A model generated the notes under the pieces. The model saw only the letters and a list, made by a program, of their open reading frames with translations. It was not told the DNA's origin and did not search any database. This document shows positions 25,230-32,599 of a stretch of 36,083 nucleotides of DNA, piece after piece. Each line of letters starts with the position of its first letter. Position 1 is the first letter of the stretch. The stretch is from Deltaproteobacteria bacterium (GTDB lineage Bacteria > Desulfobacterota > GWC2-55-46 > DRME01), in the NCBI GenBank assembly GCA_011375175.1, contig DRME01000050.1, forward strand, positions 1 through 36,083, given 5' to 3'. Both the position numbers and the translations under genes were made by a program.

Positions 25230-25319
25230 TTAACGCTTCCACCCCTCCTTTCCGGCGCTTGTCACGAACAGTTCAATCGGCGACGGAAACACCCTGCATT
25301 TCTCGTGCTTGCGCGGCAT
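25230..25319 (-). CDS. Possible 29-residue peptide or gene remnant
   Basis: A minus-strand frame of 29 residues, MPRKHEKCRVFPSPIELFV then TSAGKEGWKR, has a good ribosome site (GGGAGG seven bases before the ATG). The first eight residues recall the start of DUF134 regulators (MPRPxKCRxV), but nothing of their helix-turn-helix follows. It could be a real small peptide or the stub of a lost gene. It diverges from the strong promoter at 25346. Confidence 0.3.
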   Translation of the reverse strand: MPRKHEKCRVFPSPIELFVTSAGKEGWKR

Positions 25320-25345
25320 AGCCGATCCTCCCTGTAACAAAGTGC

Positions 25346-25374
25346 TTGACAAGAACATTCATCTGCTGTATAAT
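25346..25374 (+). promoter_or_regulatory. Perfect-consensus sigma-70 promoter
   Basis: TTGACA (25346-25351), 17 bases, then TATAAT (25369-25374): both hexamers and the spacing are ideal, in a locally AT-rich stretch. The predicted start is near 25381. No credible ORF follows for more than 500 bases, which suggests that it makes an untranslated RNA or a long leader for the gene at 25914. The overlapping TATTAT on the other strand could serve the divergent peptide. Confidence 0.85.
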
Positions 25375-25380
25375 ATAACA

Positions 25381-25477
25381 CAATTTATTAAAACAATTGC
25401 GGGCCGTTCTGCTTGCGTTTCGGTGAGTGCAGAGCCCTATCCGTAAGGGAGCTGTGTCCCGGCAGGGGCGCAGCTCC
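25381..25477 (+). ncRNA. Candidate structured non-coding RNA
   Basis: Downstream of the consensus promoter the sequence can fold. GGG...TCTGC (25401-25414 area) pairs with GCAGAGCCC near 25428-25437, CCCTATCCGTAAGGG forms a small hairpin, and GGAGCTG...CAGCTCC (25448-25477) closes a third stem with an inner CCC/GGG. It has no ORF and no recognised family signature. It might instead be the leader of the prophage-side transcript. The 3' end is undefined because repeat R8 begins immediately. Confidence 0.35.
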
Positions 25478-25716
25478 TCTATGGAGACTCTGATTTGTCG
25501 CACCGGGGGAACCTGTATGTAAGAGGGTCGCAGACCCACCGTTCCCTCGGACTCCTTCCAGAAACTTTTAATGCTTTCGGACTTTCCTGATTTTGCTTGC
25601 AAAACCAGGAAAGTCCGAAAGGGAGCGGACGTCTTTGAAGGGGGGCTTGGGGGAGCGCGGGCCTGTGGCCCTTCTACGGAAAGCTTCCCCGGCGTAGTCA
25701 ATCAGGGCTTCCCTGT
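25477..25716. repeat. Composite hairpin repeat, copy R8
   Basis: A complete end-C-A-C-end element of 240 bases. The left end is GGAGACTCTGATTTGTCGCA. Module C has GGGGGAACC...GGTTCCCTC-like arms with inner GGGTCGCAGACCC. Module A has a 16-bp stem (25574-25589 with 25606-25621) and the loop TTTTGCTTGCAAAA. The flank GTCTTTGAAGGGGG leads to a second C (GGGCCTGTGGCCC) and the right end TAGTCAATCAGGGCTTCCC. The A stem is unrelated to those in R1, R5 or R7. Confidence 0.85.
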
Positions 25717-25837
25717 CTCTTCGGAATACAAGCTTATTGGTGCGGGACGTCTTCACTCCGCCGCCTCCGTTCTACTCTGAAATCCGTCGGCATGGGGAGC
25801 CGGGGTGTGCGCCACGGTGTTTTGTCTGTAAAGATGT

Positions 25838-25852
25838 GTGCATATTATGCAC
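25838..25852. promoter_or_regulatory. Perfect 15-base palindrome, candidate operator
   Basis: GTGCATA-T-TATGCAC is a perfect inverted repeat with a one-base centre. It contains TATTAT, which could act as a -10 box with TTGTCT (25822-25827) upstream, though the 15-base spacing is short. It lies 60 bases before the gene at 25914 and resembles a repressor site. Confidence 0.45.
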
Positions 25853-25913
25853 CTCTCGTTTGGCAAGGGCGGTCGCCGTCTTCCGGCGCTCCTTGCATCA
25901 AGGGGACCCTGCG

Positions 25914-26180
25914 TTGTCTGACTCCAGAAGGATAGATGCCGACAACTTTTACGGAAGCCTCGACGGCGAGGGGGTGGAGCTTCGCGAGCTGCTCTGGCCC
26001 CTCGCGGAGCTGACGCCGAGGGAGAGGGCCGTCTTCGTGGAATACCACTACTGGAAGACCCATATGAAGGTCGTGGCCGCAAGCCACAGAATATCTTTAG
26101 GGAGGGCCTATGAAATCCTCTACAGGGCGGAAGAAAAGATCGCGACTTCAAGGGCACAGAAAGAGGCGCAGAAGCATTGA
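25914..26180 (+). CDS. Sigma-70 region 4-like DNA-binding protein
   Basis: The 88-residue product (from a TTG with AAGGGG eight bases upstream) begins (M)SDSRRIDADNFYGSLDGEG. It then reads ELTPRERAVFVEYHYWKTHMKVVAASHRISLGRAYEILYRAEEKI, which has the layout of sigma region 4: L-T-P/x-R-E-R, a Y-W segment, then a helix-turn-helix. Such phage proteins control late transcription or packaging initiation. The frame is open further upstream to 25737, but that part covers repeat R8 and is not gene-like. A 15-base palindrome precedes it. Confidence 0.6.
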   Translation: MSDSRRIDADNFYGSLDGEGVELRELLWPLAELTPRERAVFVEYHYWKTHMKVVAASHRISLGRAYEILYRAEEKIATSRAQKEAQKH

Positions 26181-26376
26181 AGTCCACGGCGCTCCGGAGT
26201 ACGGAAAACTATCGTGGACGGAGTACAAGACCATAAGGCAGTATCAGACGATGGGCGATCTGCTCGAGGAGCTCAAACTCTTCGGTTGCGCCGCAGGCGG
26301 CGAGCTCCGCATCGAGGCTGACGACGCATACAGCAGGAACGGCCACCTCTGGCTTACCAGGGATCCGGAGTCCTGA
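26110..26376 (+). CDS. Hypothetical small basic protein (phage-side)
   Basis: The 88-residue product has a very basic N-terminus (MKSSTGRKKRSRLQGHRKRR) and a C-terminal part (TMGDLLEELKLFGCAAGGEL) ending shortly after GHLWLTRDPES. GGGAGGG lies just before the ATG at 26110, so the 71-base overlap with the preceding gene seems real, although a start at the ATG at 26251 would avoid it. No family is recognised. A strong terminator follows 27 bases after the stop. Confidence 0.5.
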   Translation: MKSSTGRKKRSRLQGHRKRRRSIEVHGAPEYGKLSWTEYKTIRQYQTMGDLLEELKLFGCAAGGELRIEADDAYSRNGHLWLTRDPES

Positions 26377-26403
26377 ACCGCCGCAGAGGGCGAAGACCGT
26401 GAA

Positions 26404-26442
26404 GCCCCCTCCCGCGCACCGCGCGGGAGGGGGCTTTTTTTT
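26404..26442 (+). terminator. Intrinsic terminator
   Basis: GCCCCCTCCCGCGC (26404-26417) pairs perfectly with GCGCGGGAGGGGGC (26421-26434) over a three-base loop, followed by eight T. This is the best intrinsic terminator in the window and separates the regulatory genes from the packaging genes. Confidence 0.95.
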
Positions 26443-26608
26443 GCCTCTTGCGGCTTGCGGCCGTTGCAGGGACGGGGCGGGAGTGTTGCGGGGGTAGAAT
26501 AAAAAAGCCGCTTTTTCCCTGTACTGTCGGGACCTTATGAGAGAGGGGGTAGAAAAAAAACACCATATCATGAAGTTCGAGCAAACCGAGACAAGGAGGT
26601 GCGGGCTT

Positions 26609-26818
26609 ATGGGCAACTACGACGGCGGTTTCCTCCACGCAGGAGAGGCGGAGGACTGGCTGCGCCACCATCCCAAGGGCAGGGAACGGGTGCTGCTCAG
26701 GGGGCCTGAGCGCTGTGAAGAGTGCGGCCGTGTCTACCTGAGTCTCTACAGACTCAGGGGATGCGTCGATCACGATGGACTCGAAAGGCTCGACGGCGGA
26801 AGGGGCTGCGACGTTTGA
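26609..26818 (+). CDS. Small Cys/His protein, possible zinc finger
   Basis: The 69-residue product starts MGNYDGGFLHAGEAEDWLRH at an ATG preceded by AAGGAGGTG, the best ribosome site nearby; two earlier in-frame ATGs (26537, 26570) are less favoured. RCEECGRVYLSLYRLRGCVDH supplies C-x2-C and C-x2-H, a plausible zinc knuckle. No family is recognised. It sits between the terminator and the terminase small subunit, where phages often carry small DNA-binding or HNH-related proteins; no HNH motif is seen. Confidence 0.6.
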   Translation: MGNYDGGFLHAGEAEDWLRHHPKGRERVLLRGPERCEECGRVYLSLYRLRGCVDHDGLERLDGGRGCDV

Positions 26819-26890
26819 GCAAGGCTCGGAGGGGAGAGGAGCGGCGCCGCCCCGTGGAGGCCGCCTCTTCGACGACTGCGAGGGTGACTG

Positions 26891-27334
26891 TTGGCTATAG
26901 AGTGGCGCAGAGTCAGGGATGAGTATGAAAGGGAAGGGCTCGGCTTCGAGACCCTGGCCGGGAGACACGGATGTAAGGCCGAGACCGTGCGAAGGCGGGC
27001 CCGCAAGGAGGGCTGGACCAGGCGCGTCGCTCCAGGCGGGGCCCCGCCTTCCAACGAGGACATCCTCGAGGAGTACAGGAGACTCTGGCGTGACGTGAAG
27101 AGCACGCTCGTGAGGGCCCTCAAGAGGAGCGACGCCAAGCACCGTCTCGACGAGCTCAAGGCGGCCAAGCTCGCGGGCGAGATCGTGGCCACCATAGTAA
27201 AGGGCGAGAGCCGCCTGTGGGGGCTGGACGAAAACCTCTACAAAGAGCTTTTGAGTGAGAGCGACGAGATTGCCGCCCAGATGGAAGGCCTTACGGTTTC
27301 ACAGGGAGCAGCACAGGCTCTGGACGGAGAATAG
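26891..27334 (+). CDS. Putative terminase small subunit
   Basis: The 147-residue product starts at a TTG with GAGGGTG upstream. The N-terminus, AIEWRRVRDEYEREGLGFETLAGRHGCKAETVRRRARKEGW, is a clear helix-turn-helix of the type that recognises pac/cos sites. A helical oligomerisation region follows (LKRSDAKHRLDELKAAKLAGEIV). The gene overlaps the large subunit by about 80 bases. Family identity rests on the fold and position, not on a diagnostic motif. Confidence 0.7.
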   Translation: MAIEWRRVRDEYEREGLGFETLAGRHGCKAETVRRRARKEGWTRRVAPGGAPPSNEDILEEYRRLWRDVKSTLVRALKRSDAKHRLDELKAAKLAGEIVATIVKGESRLWGLDENLYKELLSESDEIAAQMEGLTVSQGAAQALDGE

Positions 27335-28523
27335 GCGCTTCAAGGTCGTCGCGGCCGGCAGGCGCAGCGGCAAGACCGAGCTCGCCAAGCGCAGGCTCGT
27401 CGTGGCGCTCACCGAGCGGAAGCCGTGGCCCGATCCCCGCTACTTTGCGGCCGCTCCCACCCGCGAGCAGGCAAAACGCATCTTCTGGAAGGACCTCAAG
27501 GCCCTGGTGCCGCGCCGATGGACGGCGCGCGTCTACGAGAGCGAACTCTGCATCGTCACGCACCTTGGCTCCGAGCTCTGGGTCGTGGGACTCGACAGGC
27601 CGGAGAGGATGGAAGGCACTCCCTGGGACGGCGGCGTGCTCGACGAGTACGCCGACATGAAGGCCGATGTCTGGAGATCGAGCGTGCGGCCCGCGCTGTC
27701 GGACCGGCAGGGCTGGTGCTGGTTCACAGGCGTGCCCGACGGTCTGAACCACTTCAAGGACCTCGCCGACTATGCGCGCAGCTCAGGGGACCCGCTGTGG
27801 GGCTACTACCACTGGCCCTCTGCCGATATACTCCCGGCCGAAGAGGTCGCCGCCGCCCGCCGCGACCTCGACGAGAGGACCTTCCGCCAGGAGTACGAGG
27901 CGAGCTTCGAGGTGGCGTCGGGAAGGGTCTATTATCCCTTCGACAGGAGCCTGCACGTGGACGACACCGTGGAAATCGACGCCCGCCTTCCCATATGCCT
28001 GTGCTGCGACTTCAACGTCGACCCCTGCGTCTGGGAACTGGCGCAGACCGACGGTGCGATGGTCCGGGTCTTCGACGAGGTGGTGCTGCGCGGGACGAGC
28101 ACAATGGAGATGGGGCGGGAAGTACTCGCCCGTTACGGCGGCCACGCCGGGGGATTCCGCGTATACGGAGACGCCGCAGGGAGCGCGAGGAGTACGACCG
28201 GCGCAACCGACTACGCCATCCTCGCCGAGCTCGGCTTCACGGACCAGAGGGTCGCGCGCTCCAACCCCGCCGTCAAGGACAGGGTCAACACCCTGAACGC
28301 CATGCTCAGGAGCAGCAGCGGCGAGGTGCGGCTGCGGATCAACGGACGCTGCCGCATGCTGGTGCGCGACCTCGAGACGGTGTGCTGGAACGGCGACTCC
28401 ATGGACCTCGACAAGAGCGAGCGCGACAGGACACACGCTTCCGACGCGCTCGGCTACTTCCTCTGCCGCGAATTCGCCCCGCGGCGCTTCAGGCCGGACA
28501 GGGGCGGGAGGTTCTACAAATGA
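27255..28523 (+). CDS. Phage terminase large subunit
   Basis: The 422-residue DNA-packaging motor has Walker A GRRSGKT (35-41), a coupling region FAAAPTREQAKRIFW, Walker B GVLDEYAD (D130, E131) and motif III-like CWFTGVPDG. The nuclease domain has acidic clusters at CCDFNVDP, VYGDAAGSAR and RTHASDALGYFL. It cuts concatemeric DNA and pumps it into the prohead through the portal. The start is uncertain: GTG at 27255, or a TTG at 27270, both inside the small-subunit gene. The stop overlaps the portal start (ATGA). Confidence 0.92.
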   Translation: MRATRLPPRWKALRFHREQHRLWTENRRFKVVAAGRRSGKTELAKRRLVVALTERKPWPDPRYFAAAPTREQAKRIFWKDLKALVPRRWTARVYESELCIVTHLGSELWVVGLDRPERMEGTPWDGGVLDEYADMKADVWRSSVRPALSDRQGWCWFTGVPDGLNHFKDLADYARSSGDPLWGYYHWPSADILPAEEVAAARRDLDERTFRQEYEASFEVASGRVYYPFDRSLHVDDTVEIDARLPICLCCDFNVDPCVWELAQTDGAMVRVFDEVVLRGTSTMEMGREVLARYGGHAGGFRVYGDAAGSARSTTGATDYAILAELGFTDQRVARSNPAVKDRVNTLNAMLRSSSGEVRLRINGRCRMLVRDLETVCWNGDSMDLDKSERDRTHASDALGYFLCREFAPRRFRPDRGGRFYK

Positions 28524-29887
28524 CGAAGAAGCAGCTCCTCAAGACCCACCCCGACTACGATGCGAACATCGATTCCTGGGTCTTTTTCCTCCACTCCTAC
28601 TTCGGAGGCAACCTCTACAGGTCGGGCGGATATCTCGTGCGCCATCCCTTCGAGAGCGCCGCCAACTACGAGCGGAGAAAACGCATAAGCTACTACTACA
28701 ACTACTGCGGTCCCATAGTGGACATCTTCGTGTCGCATCTGTTCAGGCGCAAGGCGGTGCGCGACTTCGGGAGCCTCACCGGCGACCCCCTCTTCGAGCG
28801 CTTCCTGAGAAACGCGGACCTCGAGGGTTCGTCGTTTGCCCAGTTCATGCGCGACGCCCAGCGTTTCGCCTCCATATACGGCCGCGTGTCGATAGTTGTG
28901 GACAAGCCGCCGCTCGAGGCCGCGACGATGGCCGAGGCCGTGGAGCGCGACCTGAGGCCCTACGTGACGCTCGTGACGCCGGAGAACCTCCTTGACTGGT
29001 CCTACGTGCGCGAGCCCACGGGACGCACGGTCCTCGACGCGGTGAAGATCCGCGAGGGCCGGGATCTCTACCGCATATGGAGCCGCGGCGGCTGGGAGCT
29101 CTGGCGTCTCGAGGCGAAATCGAGTGATGCCGTGCTGGTCGACGCCGGCGAACACCCCCTCGGCGAGGTGCCGGTGGTGAACCTCTACAACAAGCGCTCG
29201 GGCACGGCAATGGTAGGCGTCTCGGACCTCCAGGACATAGCCGACATCAACAAGAACATCTACTATCTGTGCAGCGACGCAAAGGAGATAATCGAGAACA
29301 CCGCCTTTCCCATGCTGGCCGTGCCCTACGGTCCGGGCGTCGACGAGCAGGAGGTGGGACCGCGCAACATCCTGGGGTTCGACCCCTCGGAGCCCAACTC
29401 GCGCCCCTACTGGCTCGAGCCCCCTCATTCCTCGTTGACCGAGATACGCGAGTGGGTCCGCCAGGACATAAACGAGATCCACAGGATAGCCAAGATGGGG
29501 GGTGTCAAGGCCACCGAGGACTTCGGCGGTGTGCGAAGCGGCGTGGCCCTCGAGCTCGAACACCAGCAGCTCCACGCCCTCCTGAGCGAGAAGGCCGACA
29601 ACACGGAACACGCCGAGAGCTCCCTTCTCGAGCTCTGGGCCCGCTGGCAGGGCGTAAGCTTCGACGGCCGCATAGACTATCCCGACGACTTCTCGGTGCG
29701 CGACCTCGACCGGGACCTCGACGTCGCCATAAAGGCCCGTTCCGCCGCCGTGGCCTCGGAGACCTTCAACCGCGAGATCGAAAAGAAGATCGTCAGGGCG
29801 GCCCTGCCCAAGCTCGACGAGTCCGTGATGAAGACCATCGTGGCCGAGATAGATGGCGGAGACGGGAAGACAAGGAGTGAGAAGTGA
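28520..29887 (+). CDS. Phage portal protein
   Basis: The 455-residue protein follows the terminase with a 4-base overlap. It shows portal features: an N-terminal helical region (YERRKRISYYYNYCGPIVDIFVSHLFRR), a beta wing (YVTLVTPENLLDWSYV and DLYRIWSRGGWELWRL), GEVPVVNLYNKRSG, the helix VSDLQDIADINKNIYYLCSD, and a long C-terminal helix (GVALELEHQQLHALLSEKADN). It resembles SPP1 gp6-class portals. It should form the ring through which DNA enters the capsid. Its stop overlaps the next start (GTGA). Confidence 0.85.
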   Translation: MTKKQLLKTHPDYDANIDSWVFFLHSYFGGNLYRSGGYLVRHPFESAANYERRKRISYYYNYCGPIVDIFVSHLFRRKAVRDFGSLTGDPLFERFLRNADLEGSSFAQFMRDAQRFASIYGRVSIVVDKPPLEAATMAEAVERDLRPYVTLVTPENLLDWSYVREPTGRTVLDAVKIREGRDLYRIWSRGGWELWRLEAKSSDAVLVDAGEHPLGEVPVVNLYNKRSGTAMVGVSDLQDIADINKNIYYLCSDAKEIIENTAFPMLAVPYGPGVDEQEVGPRNILGFDPSEPNSRPYWLEPPHSSLTEIREWVRQDINEIHRIAKMGGVKATEDFGGVRSGVALELEHQQLHALLSEKADNTEHAESSLLELWARWQGVSFDGRIDYPDDFSVRDLDRDLDVAIKARSAAVASETFNREIEKKIVRAALPKLDESVMKTIVAEIDGGDGKTRSEK

Positions 29888-30153
29888 AGAACCCGACTGT
29901 AGAGGACAGGGCCCGCGCCGCCGCCGACGAACTCGTGAGGCTCCATGCCATTGACCGGACGACGGCGCTCCACATGACCACGACCCTGTGGAACGAGGTG
30001 CGCCGCCGTATCGTGGCCGTAGCCGACGGGACCGATTGGCGGCGCCTCTCCTTCGAGGACAAGGCCATGGTCTGCACCGCCGTGGTAAGAGCGCTTCTCG
30101 ACGGCAAGCGCCTCGGAGCCTTCCTTGCCGGCGAGAGGAAGACGCTCGTCTGA
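29884..30153 (+). CDS. Small helical phage protein
   Basis: The 89-residue product begins at a GTG overlapping the portal stop, with AAGGAG upstream. It is mostly helical (RARAAADELVRLHAIDRTTALHMTTTLWNEVRRRIVAV) with no known motif. Its position between portal and scaffold is common for small head-assembly or regulatory proteins. No function is assigned. Confidence 0.65.
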   Translation: MKNPTVEDRARAAADELVRLHAIDRTTALHMTTTLWNEVRRRIVAVADGTDWRRLSFEDKAMVCTAVVRALLDGKRLGAFLAGERKTLV

Positions 30154-30249
30154 GAGGCTCTGGGGGGGCGCTCAACCCGCAGCGCTCCCTTTTCGTGGCG
30201 GGGTCTTGAGATGCGGGGAGACTGGAGAGAAAACCGAGGAGGTAGCGAG

Positions 30250-30906
30250 ATGACGCAGGTTGACGAACCGAAAACGGCTCACAGGGGCGGCGGCCCTGAA
30301 GAGGGAGGCGCATCGAGGGAGCATGGCCGGGTGGAGTTTTCGCCCGAGCAGCAGCACAAGGTGCAGGAGCTCATCGACGAGGCCTACAGACGGGCCTTTG
30401 CAAAGGCCCGCTCGGCGAAGACGACCTCCGAGGAGGTCGCCGAGATGAAAAAGGAGATAGAGCGGCTCAGGAGGGAGAAGAGGCGCGCCGCCGTCATGAG
30501 CGCCGTCTCGCGTCGTGACGTGGTCGATGCGGACGAGGTGGCATCGCTCATCGCTCCCCACGTGAGTGAGGGACCGGGCGGCGAACTCTACGTCGAGGAC
30601 GGAAAGAGCGGCGGCGTCCCCCTGGGCGAGTACGTAGACCGCTGGCTCAGCGAACGACCGCACCACCTGAGGGCCCGCGGCGCCGCGGGCGCAGGCTCGG
30701 GCGGAGCGAGGTTCGCCGAGGCGCGCCGTCGCTACGACCTCTCGGACCACACCGTCTGGCGCAATATGCCGCGCGAGGACTTCGAGAGGTTCATGGCCGA
30801 AGGGGTGAGCGTCCAGGGGGCTTCGGGCAGGAGCTACACCTTCAAGGACGTGAAGAACCCTTTCGTCCAGGCGCGCCGCATGAGACGACAGCAGCAAGGA
30901 GGATGA
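30250..30906 (+). CDS. Putative capsid scaffolding protein
   Basis: The 218-residue product has a strong ribosome site (GAGGAGGT six bases before the ATG). It has a disordered N-terminus, a charged coiled coil (VQELIDEAYRRAFAKARSAK then EEVAEMKKEIERLRREKRR), and a basic C-terminus ending VQARRMRRQQQGG. Small acidic/basic coiled-coil proteins directly upstream of the capsid gene are typically scaffolds. The middle contains VVDADEVASLIAPHV and ELYVEDGKSGGVPLGEYV, a pattern often seen in such proteins. The frame runs 39 bases further upstream, but without a ribosome site. Confidence 0.65.
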   Translation: MTQVDEPKTAHRGGGPEEGGASREHGRVEFSPEQQHKVQELIDEAYRRAFAKARSAKTTSEEVAEMKKEIERLRREKRRAAVMSAVSRRDVVDADEVASLIAPHVSEGPGGELYVEDGKSGGVPLGEYVDRWLSERPHHLRARGAAGAGSGGARFAEARRRYDLSDHTVWRNMPREDFERFMAEGVSVQGASGRSYTFKDVKNPFVQARRMRRQQQGG

Positions 30907-30912
30907 TCCCAC

Positions 30913-31776
30913 ATGGCTAACGAGGTAACCACGGCGGCCGCGAGCGCGGGAGAGCTCGTGGCCGCGGAGATAGTGTCGAGGCTCGTCATAGACGCGGCCT
31001 ACGGCGAGGCGGTGATGCCGCCCCTTGTGAGGGTGGCCGACATAAGCGACGAGAGCACCCTTACGGTGGAGTTCCCCAAGTGGCCGCTGCTCAGCGCCTC
31101 GGACCTCACCGAGGGGACCGACGCGGGCAACACGGCGGTGAACACCACCTCCGTATCCGTCACGGCCGACGAGGCCGGCATCATGATAACGGTGACGGAT
31201 ATGCTGTTGAACAGCACGGGGTTCGGCGGACTCGAACCCTACGCCCGTGAGCTCGGCAAGGCCCTGGCGAACAAGATCGACGCCGACCTGCTCGCCGAGG
31301 TGGGCGACTTCACCAATACGGTGGGAGCCACCGGCGTGGACATGAGCGAGGCCGACTTCCTCTCGGCGATCTACACCCTCGAGAGCGGCAACGCCAAGGG
31401 GCCTTTCGTCTGCGTGCTCCATCCCATCCAGGTGAGCGACCTGCGGACGGCGCTCTCGAGCACCACGGGGGCCATATGGGGCGGGCCTTCGGCTCCGGCG
31501 GCGGACCTGGGGGCCTTTGCAAGCCTCTACGGCATCGACGTCTTCAAGAGCACCAACTGCGCTTCCGTCAACACAGGCGCGGACCGCCAGGGCGTGATGA
31601 TGCCGGCGGGCAACGGCTCGGGCCTCGCCTACGTGCTCAAGACCGGTGCGAGGACCGAGTTCCAGCGCGACGCGTCGCTCCGGGCAACCGAGATCGTCGT
31701 CACCGCCGTCTACGGCGACGAGTGCGTCAACCCGGAGGCCGACGGCGGCGTGGCCATCGTGACGGACCACGAGTAG
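30913..31776 (+). CDS. Phage major capsid protein (HK97-like)
   Basis: The 287-residue protein starts MANEVTTAAASAGELVAAEI seven bases after the scaffold stop. A long first helix is followed by VEFPKWPLLSASDLTEGTDA and a strand-rich P domain (TTSVSVTADEAGIMITVTDML). An A-domain part follows, KGPFVCVLHPIQVSDLRTAL, then VFKSTNCASVNTGADRQGVM and a C-terminal strand ARTEFQRDASLRATEIVVTAVYG. This is the usual order for small HK97-fold capsids. Two strong hairpins follow the stop. Confidence 0.85.
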   Translation: MANEVTTAAASAGELVAAEIVSRLVIDAAYGEAVMPPLVRVADISDESTLTVEFPKWPLLSASDLTEGTDAGNTAVNTTSVSVTADEAGIMITVTDMLLNSTGFGGLEPYARELGKALANKIDADLLAEVGDFTNTVGATGVDMSEADFLSAIYTLESGNAKGPFVCVLHPIQVSDLRTALSSTTGAIWGGPSAPAADLGAFASLYGIDVFKSTNCASVNTGADRQGVMMPAGNGSGLAYVLKTGARTEFQRDASLRATEIVVTAVYGDECVNPEADGGVAIVTDHE

Positions 31777-31788
31777 GGCGCCTTTTCG

Positions 31789-31816
31789 GGGGACCTCTTC
31801 CACGGAAGAGGTCCCC
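31789..31816 (+). terminator. Hairpin after the capsid gene (no T run)
   Basis: GGGGACCTCTTCC (31789-31801) pairs with GGAAGAGGTCCCC (31804-31816), giving a 12-13 bp stem with a tiny loop, 13 bases after the capsid stop. The bases after it are TCAAGCTCCC. It could attenuate transcription or protect the capsid mRNA. Confidence 0.6.
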
Positions 31817-31845
31817 TCAAGCTCCCTTGTTCGTCGGTTCCCTTG

Positions 31846-31892
31846 CGCGGCGCTCTCCCGGAGGTCGGCCCGGCCTCCGGGAGAGCGCCGCG
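31846..31892 (+). terminator. Second strong hairpin downstream of the capsid gene
   Basis: A perfect 19-bp stem, CGCGGCGCTCTCCCGGAGG (31846-31864) with its complement (31874-31892), has a nine-base loop. No T run follows. With the hairpin at 31789 it separates the capsid gene from the lower-demand genes downstream. Confidence 0.6.
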
Positions 31893-31963
31893 ACTCGACG
31901 GGGGGACGATGGCAAGGCGGACATATCCGCTCCAAGTCCGCCGCACATACGATGGAGAGACTT

Positions 31964-32434
31964 ATGAGTCTTGTCGAGAGTACGAGGAAGAAGGGTTACA
32001 TACCGCTGGCCGGCGACGGCATGGTATGCCTGGGGTGGCGGGGCGAGGAGCTCGAAGACTTCTGGATGTGGAACGGCCGCTTCATAGAGTACGAAGGCGG
32101 CGGCCGCCGCATAAGGACCGTGAGGGTGAGGGAGCTCAAGGAGGCGGCGCTTCGCTACTGGCTCGACGGCTGGGTCCCCGTCGCGGCGGTGGACGAGGCC
32201 CTGCTCAGGCGCATGGAGGCGGCCCTCAGGAGCCACCGCGGACTTGCGCGCCGGGGCGTGAGGGTGCCTGCCGGGGCTTTCCTCTCCATGCCCGAGCCCA
32301 TACCCCGGGAGTATATCGAAGGGCCCGACGGCCGGGCGCGGCAGCTTCGCAGCGTGCCGGAGTCCGCGCTGGAGGCCTTCAGGCGGGAGCTTGCGCAAAG
32401 GAGTTCCGGCCGGGCGATGGAGGAGGAGTCATGA
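31964..32434 (+). CDS. Hypothetical phage protein
   Basis: The 156-residue product starts MSLVESTRKKGYIPLAGDG at an ATG with GGAGAG just upstream; an ATG 12 bases earlier lacks a ribosome site. Segments include MVCLGWRGEELEDFWMWNGR, RVRELKEAALRYWLDGWVPV and a Pro-rich PEPIPREYIEGPDG. It ends MEEES. No family is recognised. The position suggests a head-completion or head-decoration role, but this is inference from gene order only. It overlaps the next gene by four bases. Confidence 0.6.
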   Translation: MSLVESTRKKGYIPLAGDGMVCLGWRGEELEDFWMWNGRFIEYEGGGRRIRTVRVRELKEAALRYWLDGWVPVAAVDEALLRRMEAALRSHRGLARRGVRVPAGAFLSMPEPIPREYIEGPDGRARQLRSVPESALEAFRRELAQRSSGRAMEEES

Positions 32435-32589
32435 AGGAGAGGGAGGCCGTAGAGAGGGTCGTAGCCCGCATGTACAGGCACGCCCTCAGGACCACCGGCA
32501 GGCTCCCGACGGGCCGCGAGAGGCGGACCATGGAGAGCAGGGCCCGGAGGGCGGCCCTGGAGACGGACAACAGAAGGAAGAGGAGATAG
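32431..32589 (+). CDS. Very small basic phage protein
   Basis: This encodes 52 residues, MKEREAVERVVARMYRHALR followed by TTGRLPTGRERRTMESRARR and a basic tail. The ribosome site GGAGGAGGAG and ATGA overlap with the previous stop support it as real. It is probably a single or two-helix, nucleic-acid- or protein-binding peptide; no family is known. Confidence 0.6.
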   Translation: MKEREAVERVVARMYRHALRTTGRLPTGRERRTMESRARRAALETDNRRKRR

Positions 32590-32599
32590 AGGTGGCGCA

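Noticed and set aside
25737-25913. N-terminal extension of the sigma-like protein with four Cys (CAPRCFVCKDVC)
   Set aside because: The segment starts inside repeat R8 and crosses the palindrome; no ribosome site, whereas the TTG at 25914 has one.
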